Source: JAKVBH01 sp049800955 (GTDB lineage Bacteria; Pseudomonadota; Alphaproteobacteria; Rhodobacterales; Rhodobacteraceae). From it: 64,000 bases of DNA. The DNA lies in NCBI RefSeq assembly GCF_049800955.1, contig NZ_JBNAGA010000001.1:1674001-1738000 (forward strand). The letters are read 5' to 3'. The notes beneath the pieces were generated by a model. It had not been told where the DNA came from and did not search any database. It was given only the letters and a program-made list of their open reading frames with translations. Numbering within the stretch: position 1 is the stretch's first letter; each line of letters opens with the position of its first letter. The position numbers and the translations under genes are program-made. Shown here one piece after another: positions 1-8,288 of this stretch.

Positions 1-25
1 CCGGCAACAGGCGTAGAGCGGAATT

Positions 26-1273
26 ATGAGTATCTCTGACGTATCTTCTGTTGCCCCCGATGACACGCGCGCCAAGCGCAACGTCGCTGTTCTTGTTGCG
101 GCCCAGGCCATCCTGGGCGCGCAGATGCCTTTGGTTTTTGTCGTGGGCGGACTGGCAGGCCAGCAGCTTGCGCCAAATGTCTGTCTGGCGACCTTGCCCA
201 TCTCGCTGATCGTCTTTGGCTCGATGACAACCGCGCCGTGGTTGTCGCCCCTGATGCAGCGCATGGGCCGTCGTCTCGGCTTTGTCGTCGGCGCTCTGGG
301 GGGGCTGGCCGGGGCACTGATCTGCGCCTATGCGCTGATGCTTGGCAATTTTTGGCTCTTTCTGGCAGGGTCCTACATGACGGGCATCTACATGTCCGCA
401 CAGGGATTTTATCGCTTCGCCGCCGCTGACACCGCGTCAGAGGCCTTTCGTCCAAAGGCCATTTCATACGTGCTGGCAGGTGGGCTACTGGCCGCGATTA
501 TCGGACCACAGCTCGTCTCGTTCCTGACCGCAGGCAACCCGGATGCCACGGCGGCGCGATATGTGCCGGTCTATCTAGCGGCGGCCGGGTTGAATGCCGT
601 GGGCATGTTCCTGTTTGTCCTTCTGGACATCCCGAACCCTCCCAAAGCCAAACAAGGCGTCGAGGGCGGGCGCAGCCGCCGGGAGCTTCTCCAATCGCCC
701 CAGATTGTCACGGCGATCATCGTCGGCGCTGTGACCTATGGGCTCATGAACCTCGTGATGACCTCCACGCCGCTGGCCGTTGTCGGCTGCGGCTTTGGGG
801 TGCCCGATGCGTCCAATGTCGTCACGATGCACGTGCTGGCCATGTTCGCGCCATCCTTCTTCACAGGCCACCTGATCGCGCGGTTTGGCGTCGAACGGAT
901 CATGGGCCTGGGCCTGTTAATTCTGGCAGGCGCTGGCGTCGTGGCATTGCAAGGCGTGGCTTTGACGAATTTCTACGGGGCGCTCATCCTTCTGGGCCTT
1001 GGCTGGAATTTCGGCTTCATCGGCGCCACGACGCTGCTGACCATGTCGCACACGCCCGAGGAGCGCGGGCGCGCGCAGGGGCTCAATGACCTGATCGTGT
1101 TTGGCGGCGTGACCTTCGCCTCTCTGGCCTCGGGCGGGTTGATGAATTGCGCGGGCGGTGATCCGGTGCAGGGATGGACGGCGGTCAATCTCGCTATGGT
1201 GCCCATGCTGGCGCTGGCGGGCGGTGCGCTCATTTGGCTGATGCTGCGTCCCAAGGATGAGCAAGTCGCCTGA
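26..1273 (+). CDS. MFS transporter (major facilitator permease)
   Basis: A 415-residue, highly hydrophobic protein with about 12 predicted membrane helices, the usual size of a major facilitator. A Gly-Arg-Arg element (QRMGRRLG, about residue 80) sits in the loop after the second helix, where the family carries its conserved motif A. It should be an inner-membrane secondary transporter; the substrate cannot be read from sequence. It converges on the minus-strand phytoene-synthase-like gene with a gap of only 3 bp. The ATG is preceded by a GAGCGGA element that can serve as a ribosome site. Family assignment is firm, specificity unknown. Confidence 0.85.
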   Translation: MSISDVSSVAPDDTRAKRNVAVLVAAQAILGAQMPLVFVVGGLAGQQLAPNVCLATLPISLIVFGSMTTAPWLSPLMQRMGRRLGFVVGALGGLAGALICAYALMLGNFWLFLAGSYMTGIYMSAQGFYRFAAADTASEAFRPKAISYVLAGGLLAAIIGPQLVSFLTAGNPDATAARYVPVYLAAAGLNAVGMFLFVLLDIPNPPKAKQGVEGGRSRRELLQSPQIVTAIIVGAVTYGLMNLVMTSTPLAVVGCGFGVPDASNVVTMHVLAMFAPSFFTGHLIARFGVERIMGLGLLILAGAGVVALQGVALTNFYGALILLGLGWNFGFIGATTLLTMSHTPEERGRAQGLNDLIVFGGVTFASLASGGLMNCAGGDPVQGWTAVNLAMVPMLALAGGALIWLMLRPKDEQVA

Positions 1274-1276
1274 GCG

Positions 1277-2044
1277 TCAATACTTGCCGAGCCGGGCCGC
1301 GATGAACCGCACACTGCGCTTGATCGGCGCGAGCACGAGCGTTGTGTCCTTTAGCATGGAAGGATCCCGGCAGACCGCTTTCAGAATAGGCCGCGCCAAA
1401 GCCGCCGGATAGAGCGCCGGACGCGCAGCCGGTGCCACATCGCGCAGGCGCACCGCATCCAGTTGGCCAAGCGCGTCTTTTGCCAGCGCCACGACCGCCT
1501 CGGGCCTGCCATCCACCAAAGGTCTGCGACCGCGCGCCTCCAATTCCGGGACGGCACGGAAATAGCTCGCCAGACCCGCGGCGTAGGCCAATTGCTGCAC
1601 ATTGTCTGTCACGGCGCCTCCCAGACTCTCCACCGCAACGGACATCACATGGCCCGATGTCTGGCGAATGTAGCTCTCAAACGCCGCCGCATCCTCGAAA
1701 GGGTCGCGGTAGATATCCCATCGGCGCGCCTCGACGGCCTCTTGCAGGAGCCGCGCCTGCGCCGGTGAGATGACAGTGGCCAAAGGCGTGGTCACCTCAT
1801 GACGCCGGACGTCCCCGTCGCCCGCGATCTCGCCAAGCGCATCATGCCACCACTGCAACCGCATCTCGGCAATCATCGCTTCCTGCGTGACCCATGGCGC
1901 GCGGGCCACTTCGACATTGAGCGCATAAAGAGGAAAGAGCACGGCACGGGCAGACACAGGCGCGAGCATGGCCGCCGCAAACCGATCCGGATCGCCCTTT
2001 TCCACAATTTCGGCGCAGGCATGCCAGGCGGGCCTATCTGCCAT
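1277..2044 (-). CDS. squalene/phytoene synthase family protein (NDUFAF6-like)
   Basis: A 255-residue member of the squalene/phytoene synthase fold. The stretch MRLQWWHDALGEI (about residues 60-75) corresponds to the first helix motif of the family, but the protein is shorter than true synthases (about 280-340 residues) and I do not see two clear Asp-rich DxxxD motifs. Short alphaproteobacterial members resemble the mitochondrial complex I assembly factor NDUFAF6, so a non-catalytic role is possible. I chose the ATG at 2044, which overlaps the last 11 bases of citramalate synthase; starts further upstream would run deep into that gene. It is the last gene of the minus-strand cysS-cimA block and is probably translationally coupled. 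Confidence 0.75.
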   Translation of the reverse strand: MADRPAWHACAEIVEKGDPDRFAAAMLAPVSARAVLFPLYALNVEVARAPWVTQEAMIAEMRLQWWHDALGEIAGDGDVRRHEVTTPLATVISPAQARLLQEAVEARRWDIYRDPFEDAAAFESYIRQTSGHVMSVAVESLGGAVTDNVQQLAYAAGLASYFRAVPELEARGRRPLVDGRPEAVVALAKDALGQLDAVRLRDVAPAARPALYPAALARPILKAVCRDPSMLKDTTLVLAPIKRSVRFIAARLGKY

Positions 2045-3644
2045 CGCGCACCAGCTTCCAGCGCACCGCATCCAGCAGCGCTTCAAACGAGGCATCCACG
2101 ATGTTGGCCGACACGCCAACCGTCGACCAGCGTTGCCCCTGCCCGTCCTCACTGTCAATGATGACGCGGGTGACAGCTTCGGTGCCGCCTTGGGTGATGC
2201 GCACTTTGAAATCCACGAGCCTCATGTCGTCAATCAGGGCCTGATACCGGCCCAAATCCTTGGCCAGCGCCTTGTAGAGCGCATTGACCGGGCCACGGTC
2301 AGACCCTGTGTCATCGAAACTCTCGGAGACAGACAGGCGCTTTTCGCCGTCCACATTGACAACAACAACAGCTTCCGAGATCGAAACCATGTCATTGTGC
2401 TTGTTCTTGCGCCGCTCGACCGTGACTTTATAACGTTTGACCTCAAAGAACTCCGGCAAAACACCGAGCTCTTCGCGGGCCAGAAGCTCAAAACTGGCCT
2501 GAGCCGTATCATAGGAATAACCCGCCGCCTCGCGCCGTTTGACGCGCTCGAGAATACGCGACAGGGCCAGATCCCCTTTTTCGACCTCAAGCCCGGCATC
2601 CGCCAGACGTTTGCGCAAATTGGATTGCCCGGCCTGATTTGACATCGGGATGATGCGCGTGTTGCCGACGCTGGCCGGGTCCACATGCTCATAGGTTGAC
2701 GGGTCCTTGAGGATCGCACTGGCATGCAACCCCGCTTTATGAGCAAAGGCGGACGCGCCCACATAGGCTGATTGCTTCATCGGCACCCGATTCAGGATCT
2801 CGTCCAGCATGCGGCTCGTGCGCACCAAGCCCGCCAAAGCCTCGCGGCTCACGCCGATCTCATATTGGCTGGCATAGGGCTCCTTGAGCAACAAGGTCGG
2901 GATCAGGGCCGTCAGATTGGCATTGCCACAGCGTTCGCCGAGGCCATTCAGCGTCCCCTGGATTTGCCGCGCGCCTGCGTCCACGGCTGCCAATGTGCAG
3001 GCCACGGCATTTTCGGTATCGTTATGGGTATGAATCCCCAGCTTGTCGCCCGGGATACCAGCGGCAATGACCTCAGCCGTGATCCGCCCAACCTCTTCCG
3101 GCAACGTCCCGCCATTGGTGTCGCATAGCACACCCCAGCGTGCGCCTGCCTCCAGCGCGGTGTTCAGACAGGCCACCGCATAATGCGGATCGGCCTTGTA
3201 GCCGTCAAAGAAATGCTCGGCGTCAAACAGCCCCTCGCGCCCGGAGGCTGCGATATGGGCAAAACTCTTGGACAGGGCATCGAGGTTTTCCTCTTTCGTG
3301 ATGCCAAGCGCCGTCTCGACATGAAACACATGGGATTTGCCCACGAGACACACAGCCCCTGTTCCCGCGTTCAAGACAGCGGCCAGAACATCGTCATTCT
3401 CCGCCGAGATGCCCGCGCGCTTGGTCATGCCAAAGGCTGTCATCTGCGCGCGTGTCTTCAGCCCTGCTTCAAAGAACGCACTGTCCGTGGGGTTGGCGCC
3501 GGGCCAACCGCCTTCGATGTAATCGACCCCCAGCGCATCCAGCGCTTCTGCAATGCGCAGCTTTTCATCCGTCGAGAATTGGACACCCTGGGTCTGCTGT
3601 CCGTCACGCAGCGTGGTGTCATAGAGGTAGAGGCGCTCTGTCAT
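2034..3644 (-). CDS. cimA: (R)-citramalate synthase
   Basis: A 536-residue HMG-CoA-lyase-like acyltransferase. It condenses pyruvate with acetyl-CoA to give citramalate, the threonine-independent entry to isoleucine. The N-terminal motif LYDTTLRDGQQTQG (residues 7-20) with the metal-binding Asp, and the HTHNDTENAVA motif near residue 200, are typical of the LeuA/CimA family. The IEGGWPGANP element and the C-terminal regulatory domain fit the CimA branch rather than homocitrate or isopropylmalate synthase. It is followed with an 11-base overlap by the phytoene-synthase-like gene. The acetolactate synthase at the right end of the window acts in the same pathway. Confidence 0.9.
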   Translation of the reverse strand: MTERLYLYDTTLRDGQQTQGVQFSTDEKLRIAEALDALGVDYIEGGWPGANPTDSAFFEAGLKTRAQMTAFGMTKRAGISAENDDVLAAVLNAGTGAVCLVGKSHVFHVETALGITKEENLDALSKSFAHIAASGREGLFDAEHFFDGYKADPHYAVACLNTALEAGARWGVLCDTNGGTLPEEVGRITAEVIAAGIPGDKLGIHTHNDTENAVACTLAAVDAGARQIQGTLNGLGERCGNANLTALIPTLLLKEPYASQYEIGVSREALAGLVRTSRMLDEILNRVPMKQSAYVGASAFAHKAGLHASAILKDPSTYEHVDPASVGNTRIIPMSNQAGQSNLRKRLADAGLEVEKGDLALSRILERVKRREAAGYSYDTAQASFELLAREELGVLPEFFEVKRYKVTVERRKNKHNDMVSISEAVVVVNVDGEKRLSVSESFDDTGSDRGPVNALYKALAKDLGRYQALIDDMRLVDFKVRITQGGTEAVTRVIIDSEDGQGQRWSTVGVSANIVDASFEALLDAVRWKLVRDGR

Positions 3645-3667
3645 GATATTCCAAATGTCCGTTTAGA

Positions 3668-3773
3668 GGCCCATGCGAATATATGCAGCGCCCGTTCGTG
3701 CTCTCGGCGCGAACAGCCCCCGACCGCCCCCATGGGCGGGGGCTTCGCCCCCACCCGCGCTCGGGAACTGTTC
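3668..3773. repeat. structured GC-rich stem-loop region between cysS and cimA
   Basis: The 151-bp gap between two minus-strand genes holds nested inverted repeats. GAACAGCCCCCGA (3711-3723) pairs with TCGGGAACTGTTC (3761-3773) with two mismatches; inside lies a perfect GGGGGC-TTC-GCCCCC hairpin (3738-3752); GTTCG (3694-3698) can pair with CGAAC (3710-3714). No T-run follows on either strand, so a simple intrinsic terminator is unlikely. It could be a dispersed palindromic element or a processing or attenuation structure between cysS and cimA. Confidence 0.55.
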
Positions 3774-3795
3774 TCTGCCGTTCCAATGCTCATGA

Positions 3796-5244
3796 TCAAT
3801 CCAATTTGGTCGGGTCGAAATTCAGGCTTGGCGTTACTTCGATCATGCCATTGCCAATACGAACCTCAACGCCTGCAGCTACCGCGTTGCTCTTCAATCG
3901 ATCAAACTCACTAAAGTCCTTGGTCTCAATCGCCCCGGCCCGGCTTGCAACCAAAGAATGGCACAGCCCCATCAGCTTTTCTTGCGTGTCTAGATCCAGA
4001 GATCCCTTCCAGCTGACATGCGCTTGCGCGCTCAAGTCTGTGATTTTGTTCTTCTTGAGTGCCGCTGGGACTTGTCTATCCGGAAACGGAAATCCCATCC
4101 ATTCCATCGCATAGCGCAGTTCGCGATGCCGATTTCCGGATCGGTACAATTTCATCATGTTTGCCAGTGCTTTGGAGGTGTCCAAGTCACTGGAGATAGG
4201 CGGGACAACAGCATAAGCGCCTTGTGGGTCGGGCTCCAGTTGCCACACGGCATCATACCAATCCGCCAGCATCGCCTCCGCCTCCCGTGCCTTCTTTTCT
4301 GTCCAATCCATCGGCTTAGAATAATGCGTCGACAAAAAGACGAAGCGGATCACCTCGCCGGGCACGCCCTGGTCTAGCAAATCGCGGACCGTGAAAAAGT
4401 TGCCGAGAGACTTGGACATCTTCTTGCCCTCGACCTGCAACATCTCATTGTGCAGCCAGACCCGCGCAAACCCTCCTTCAGGGTGGGCACAGCAGCTCTG
4501 GGCTATCTCGTTTTCATGATGGGGGAACATCAGATCATTGCCGCCGCCATGAATGTCAAATGTCTCGCCCAAAAGCTCATGGGCCATGGCCGAACACTCG
4601 ATGTGCCACCCGGGCCGCCCGCGCCCCCAAGGGCTGTCCCATCCCGGCAGATCGGGCTCAGACGGTTTCCACAACACAAAATCCATCGGATTGCGCTTGT
4701 AAGGCGCGACCTCGACCCGCGCGCCCGCAATCATGTCATCCACCGATCGACCAGACAGCGCCCCATAGGCTTCATACGACTCGACGGAAAACAAGACATG
4801 ACCCTCCGCCGCATAGGCATGCCCCTTGGCAATGAGGTCCTCCGCCATGGCCACCATCTGCGGCACGTATTCCGTGGCCCGCGGCATATGCGTCGGCTCC
4901 AACGTGCCAAGCGCGCCCATATCGGCGAGATACCAGCCAATCGTCTCTTCCGTGATTTCCCCAATGGACCGACCGCTCTCGGCGGCCCGCGCATTGATCT
5001 TGTCATCGACATCCGTGAAGTTGCGCACGTAAGTCACTGCATCCGCACCATAAACTTCTCTGAGAAGCCGGAACAGAACGTCAAACATGATCACATTGCG
5101 CGCATTGCCCAGATGCGCACGATCATAGACCGTGGGGCCACAGAGATAGATCCGAACATTGCCGGGATCGATCGGAACAAACCGCTCCTTCGCCCGCGAC
5201 ATCGAGTTGCGCAAGGTGATCTCTATTTTACTCTCAACAGCCAT
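3796..5244 (-). CDS. cysS: cysteinyl-tRNA synthetase
   Basis: A 482-residue class I aminoacyl-tRNA synthetase that charges tRNA-Cys in the cytoplasm. It shows the CGPTVYDRAHLGNAR active-site start (the HIGH-like motif appears as HLGN) and the KMSKS loop (GKKMSKSLGNFFT). The zinc-site pattern ECSAMAHELLG and DIHGGGNDLMFPHHENE are also present, as expected for CysRS. An ATG at 5280 is in frame, but the one at 5244 (protein MAVESKIEI) is preceded by TTTGGAGGCTGAC, a strong ribosome site, so I chose it. The gene leads the minus-strand block with cimA. Confidence 0.95.
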   Translation of the reverse strand: MAVESKIEITLRNSMSRAKERFVPIDPGNVRIYLCGPTVYDRAHLGNARNVIMFDVLFRLLREVYGADAVTYVRNFTDVDDKINARAAESGRSIGEITEETIGWYLADMGALGTLEPTHMPRATEYVPQMVAMAEDLIAKGHAYAAEGHVLFSVESYEAYGALSGRSVDDMIAGARVEVAPYKRNPMDFVLWKPSEPDLPGWDSPWGRGRPGWHIECSAMAHELLGETFDIHGGGNDLMFPHHENEIAQSCCAHPEGGFARVWLHNEMLQVEGKKMSKSLGNFFTVRDLLDQGVPGEVIRFVFLSTHYSKPMDWTEKKAREAEAMLADWYDAVWQLEPDPQGAYAVVPPISSDLDTSKALANMMKLYRSGNRHRELRYAMEWMGFPFPDRQVPAALKKNKITDLSAQAHVSWKGSLDLDTQEKLMGLCHSLVASRAGAIETKDFSEFDRLKSNAVAAGVEVRIGNGMIEVTPSLNFDPTKLD

Positions 5245-5300
5245 GTCAGCCTCCAAACGCGTCGCGCGCGCGGCGGGCATAGCAGTGTCTTACAAGGATG

Positions 5301-5335
5301 AAAAGAAAACCGGCCCGCCTGATCGTTCAGGTGGG
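5301..5335 (-). terminator. intrinsic terminator between the VOC gene and cysS
   Basis: On the minus strand CCCACCTGA-ACGA-TCAGGCGGG (5335-5314) forms a 9-bp stem with one G-U pair, followed within four bases by TTTTCTTTT. It lies downstream of the minus-strand VOC gene (end 5530) and upstream of cysS, so it could isolate cysS from readthrough. The rest of 5336-5529 shows no gene. Confidence 0.55.
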
Positions 5336-5529
5336 AATGCAGCAGATAATTGATGCAGTTCTACGGTTCATGGGTCCGTGATAGCCTGATCAACGCCGAT
5401 GCGCCACAGATTTCTCACGCTCATGCCAGTGCGAAGGTAAAAGCCAATCGGATACCTCTCCTTTAAAGCACTCCCAAAATACCGCGCGACAGCGCGTAGC
5501 CAGCGCGTGCGCAAGCACGCACAATCAGG

Positions 5530-5910
5530 TCACGCATAGCACACAACTTCATATTCGATCCCGTCTGGCCCCTCAAAATAGAACCGACGCCCCGGCTCGT
5601 AATCGTGATGGGCATGGGGCGTAAAACCAGCCGCGCGCACCCGCGCCTCCGCCGCTTCGAGATCCGGTACAACAATCCCGATATGGTTCAACGTCCCTGT
5701 GCGCGAATAGCGCTTTGGCGCCGGGCCCGTGGTATCACCCGGCGAAAACAGAGCCAGATAGCTGTCCTGCGTGCCAACATGCACCGCATCCCAACCGCCC
5801 TGAGCGGTCTTGCCCTGCCACCGCACGCGCCAGCCAAACGCCTGTTCCAATATGCTGGCGGTTTCATGGGCATCAGCCACGGTCAGGTTGATATGTTCGA
5901 GAATTGCCAT
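5530..5910 (-). CDS. VOC-family (glyoxalase/bleomycin-resistance fold) protein
   Basis: A 126-residue single-domain vicinal-oxygen-chelate protein. The start MAILEHINLTV and the middle GTLNHIGIVV each place a His at the first strand of a beta-alpha-beta-beta-beta half, and the end reads YFEGPDGIEYEVV with a Glu, giving the usual metal-ligand pattern. The substrate is unknown; lyase, dioxygenase or resistance roles are all possible. The promoter region is shared with divergent soxR and contains a SoxR-type operator with 19-bp spacing facing this gene, so induction by redox-cycling compounds is likely. An AAGGAT ribosome site precedes the ATG. Confidence 0.8.
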   Translation of the reverse strand: MAILEHINLTVADAHETASILEQAFGWRVRWQGKTAQGGWDAVHVGTQDSYLALFSPGDTTGPAPKRYSRTGTLNHIGIVVPDLEAAEARVRAAGFTPHAHHDYEPGRRFYFEGPDGIEYEVVCYA

Positions 5911-5939
5911 CGGTGTGATCCTTTTGTTTTGCTGTCTTC

Positions 5940-5970
5940 AGCATGACATCTCACCTATACTTGAGATCAA
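5940..5970 (-). promoter_or_regulatory. SoxR-type operator/promoter for the VOC gene
   Basis: Reading on the minus strand, TTGATC (5970-5965) and CATGCT (5945-5940) are separated by 19 bp, the overlong spacing typical of MerR-family activated promoters. The spacer contains the near-palindrome TCTCAAGTATAGGTGAGA (5966-5949). Seven of nine base pairs are symmetric and 12 of 18 positions match the E. coli soxS SoxR site. The predicted start is about 20 nt ahead of the VOC ATG. The divergent gene encodes SoxR itself. Confidence 0.65.
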
Positions 5971-6005
5971 GGAGATAGATTGTCACTAAATCAGAGGGTT
6001 GCGCG

Positions 6006-6470
6006 ATGCGAGGGATATCAATTGGAGCCATAGCCGAGCGAACCGGGCTCAGCGTCGCCACCATTCGCTTTTACGAAGAGCGCGGGCTCGTGCATCCCGA
6101 GCGCAATGCTGGTGGCCACCGCGCCTTCGGGCGCGGCGACATCAGGCGTTTGTCTTTCGTGATGATTGCACAGGAGCTTGGATTTTCCCTCAAGGACATT
6201 CGCGCCGCGCTCGAAAGCCTGCCCAAACGCCGCACCCCGACCAAGGCCGATTGGGAAAAACTCTCGCGCGCGTTTGGAGCCGAACTCGACGCGCGGATCA
6301 TGCGCATGCAATCGTTGCGCCACAGGCTCGATGGCTGCATTGGATGCGGTTGCCTCTCGCTGGAGGCTTGTCACCTCTACAACAAGGATGATCGCGCAGC
6401 GCGCCGCGGCCAGGGCCCGCGCTATCTCCGTGGCGACGCACCCGCCATGGATGCGCAAAATCGCGATTGA
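6006..6470 (+). CDS. soxR: redox-sensing MerR-family regulator SoxR
   Basis: A 154-residue MerR-type activator. The N-terminal winged helix (SIGAIAERTGLSVATIRFYE, residues 5-24) is followed by a dimerisation helix and the cluster CIGCGCLSLEAC, with Cys111, 114, 116 and 122 in the exact CxxCxCx5C spacing of the SoxR [2Fe-2S] site. It senses oxidation by redox-active compounds and should act on the operator at 5949-5966. In most non-enteric bacteria SoxR controls small detoxification or export genes directly rather than soxS, which fits the divergent VOC gene. An AGAGGG ribosome site precedes the ATG. The aminotransferase gene begins 31 bp downstream. Confidence 0.93.
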   Translation: MRGISIGAIAERTGLSVATIRFYEERGLVHPERNAGGHRAFGRGDIRRLSFVMIAQELGFSLKDIRAALESLPKRRTPTKADWEKLSRAFGAELDARIMRMQSLRHRLDGCIGCGCLSLEACHLYNKDDRAARRGQGPRYLRGDAPAMDAQNRD

Positions 6471-6501
6471 CTCGCAGGGTCTCTCCAGGCGAAGGCGCAG
6501 C

Positions 6502-7692
6502 ATGGCAAAGCTTTCGAAACGCATCACAACACTGAATGGCGAAGGCTCCGATGGTTGGGAGGTCTTCTATCGCGCCCGCGCCATGATCGCGGCGGGGCAA
6601 GAGGTCATTGAGCTGACCATTGGTGAACACGATATCCGCACGCATCCGGACATCCTCGCCGCCATGGATCGCTCGGCCCGAGGGGGTCATACGGGCTATG
6701 CAAGCGTGCCCGGTGTCCCCGCCCTGCGCGACGCCATCGCGGCACAGACGCAAGCCCGCACGGGCGTGCGCACCACGCGCGACAATGTGTTGATCACACC
6801 CGGCGGTCAGGCCGGGCTCTTTGCCGCGCATATGGCGCTTTGTGACCCCGGCGACACTGCGCTCTTTATCGATCCCTATTATGCCACCTACCCCGGCACC
6901 CTGCGCGCGGCGGGCGCGCGGCCCCATGCGCTCCAAACCCGCGCGGACAACGCGTTTCAACCCAACGACGACACGTTTGCCCACGCGCCCGATGCGCGCA
7001 CGCTTCTTGTGAACTCGCCCAATAACCCCACCGGCACGGTCTATGACGAAACGACGTGGGACAGCATCGCCCGCGCCTCGCAGGAGCGCGATCTCTGGCT
7101 TGTCTCAGATGAGGTCTATGACAGTCAGGTTTGGCAAGGCGCTCACATCTCGCCCCGCAGCCTGCCGGGCATGGCCGAGCGGACGCTCGTGGTGGGCTCG
7201 ATGTCAAAGAGCTTTGCGATGACCGGCTCCCGTCTGGGCTGGGTCATAGGGCCGCAAGAGGCCGTTGCCGCGATGCTCGATCTGGCCACCAACACAACTT
7301 ACGGCGTGCCCGGCTTCATTCAGGATGCGGGTCTTTGGGCGCTGACCGAGGGTCAGGCCTTGAGCGCTGAGGTAGCAGCACCGTTTCGGGCCCGCCGCAA
7401 TCAGGCGCTGGAGATCCTTGCAGCGCAAGACACCGTCCGCGCCATCCCGCCCCAAGGCGCGATGTATCTGATGCTGGATGTGCGCCGGACCGGCCTGTCC
7501 GGCGAGGAGTTCGCTCATCAATTGCTGGATGCCCACAAGATTGCCGTCATGCCCGGCGAGAGCTTTGGTCAAGCCGCTTCGGGCCATCTGCGGATCGCCC
7601 TGACACAGCCGGACGCCATCCTCGCCGACGCGCTGCAAACTTTGCTCACATTTGCAGCTGAGCGCGCCGCGCAAGCATCCGCCGCGACATAG
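6502..7692 (+). CDS. class I/II pyridoxal-phosphate aminotransferase
   Basis: A 396-residue fold-type I PLP enzyme of the aspartate aminotransferase superfamily. It has NSPNNPTGTVY (substrate/PLP-binding Asn), SDEVYD (PLP pyridine Asp) and GSMSKSFAMTGSRLGW, where the Lys is the PLP Schiff-base residue and the Arg downstream binds the phosphate. The amino-donor/acceptor pair is not readable. I chose the ATG at 6502 (protein MAKLSKRITTLNG) with GAAGG upstream; extension further upstream would overlap soxR. It lies 31 bp after soxR and may be co-transcribed with it. Confidence 0.88.
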   Translation: MAKLSKRITTLNGEGSDGWEVFYRARAMIAAGQEVIELTIGEHDIRTHPDILAAMDRSARGGHTGYASVPGVPALRDAIAAQTQARTGVRTTRDNVLITPGGQAGLFAAHMALCDPGDTALFIDPYYATYPGTLRAAGARPHALQTRADNAFQPNDDTFAHAPDARTLLVNSPNNPTGTVYDETTWDSIARASQERDLWLVSDEVYDSQVWQGAHISPRSLPGMAERTLVVGSMSKSFAMTGSRLGWVIGPQEAVAAMLDLATNTTYGVPGFIQDAGLWALTEGQALSAEVAAPFRARRNQALEILAAQDTVRAIPPQGAMYLMLDVRRTGLSGEEFAHQLLDAHKIAVMPGESFGQAASGHLRIALTQPDAILADALQTLLTFAAERAAQASAAT

Positions 7693-7714
7693 ATCGACCG
7701 AAGCGACGCGCCAA

Positions 7715-7744
7715 AGAAAAAGGGAAGCCCGGAGGCTCCCCTTT
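7715..7744 (-). terminator. intrinsic terminator of ndk
   Basis: On the minus strand GGGGAGCC-TCCG-GGCTTCCC forms an 8-bp stem with one G-U pair, followed by TTTTTC. It lies 29 bp beyond the ndk stop, between the convergent aminotransferase and ndk, and could work in both directions. Confidence 0.7.
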
Positions 7745-7772
7745 ACGTCTTGGTCGCAGGCTTTGCGACGGT

Positions 7773-8195
7773 TTAGCCGACCAGCTCAAGACCGGAAAAG
7801 AAAAACGCGATTTCTTCCGCAGCTGTTTCCGGCGCATCGGAGCCGTGCACGGAATTTTCGCCGACGGATTCGGCAAACTCGGCGCGGATTGTGCCTGCGG
7901 CGGCATCGGCGGGGTTTGTCGCACCCATGACTTCACGGTTCTTGGCAATCGCGCCTTCCCCTTCAAGCACCTGCACAACAACCGGCTCGGAGGCCATGAA
8001 TTCGCAAAGCTCGTCATAAAACGGGCGCTCGGCATGCACGGCGTAGAACTGACCAGCTTGCGCCTTTGTCAGGTGGATGCGCTTTTGCGCAACGATGCGC
8101 AGGCCGGCTTCTTCAAACTTGGCGTTGATCTTGCCTGTGAGGTTGCGGCGTGTGGCATCGGGTTTGATGATCGAAAAGGTCCGTTCGAGGGCCAT
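7773..8195 (-). CDS. ndk: nucleoside diphosphate kinase
   Basis: A 140-residue enzyme that transfers the gamma-phosphate of ATP to nucleoside diphosphates. It begins MALERTFSIIKPDATRRNL and ends with the active-site region NPADAAAGTIRAEFAESVG followed by NSVHGSDA, whose His is the phospho-accepting residue. Length is standard. AGGAGA lies upstream of the ATG. Terminators flank it on both sides (7715-7744 and 8211-8235), so it is probably a single-gene unit. Confidence 0.96.
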   Translation of the reverse strand: MALERTFSIIKPDATRRNLTGKINAKFEEAGLRIVAQKRIHLTKAQAGQFYAVHAERPFYDELCEFMASEPVVVQVLEGEGAIAKNREVMGATNPADAAAGTIRAEFAESVGENSVHGSDAPETAAEEIAFFFSGLELVG

Positions 8196-8210
8196 GGGTT
8201 TCTCTCCTAC

Positions 8211-8235
8211 AAAAAAGCCGGGCGAAATGCCCGAC
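8211..8235 (-). terminator. intrinsic terminator of the Bcr/CflA-like MFS gene
   Basis: On the minus strand CGGGC-ATTTC-GCCCG makes a compact GC stem followed by CTTTTTTG. It lies downstream of the MFS gene ending at 8289 and just ahead of the ndk ribosome site. Confidence 0.7.
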
Positions 8236-8288
8236 GAAGTCCTGAATTGCGGCTGCGGATACCATGGGCTTTGGCCTATGGAAAGTCC

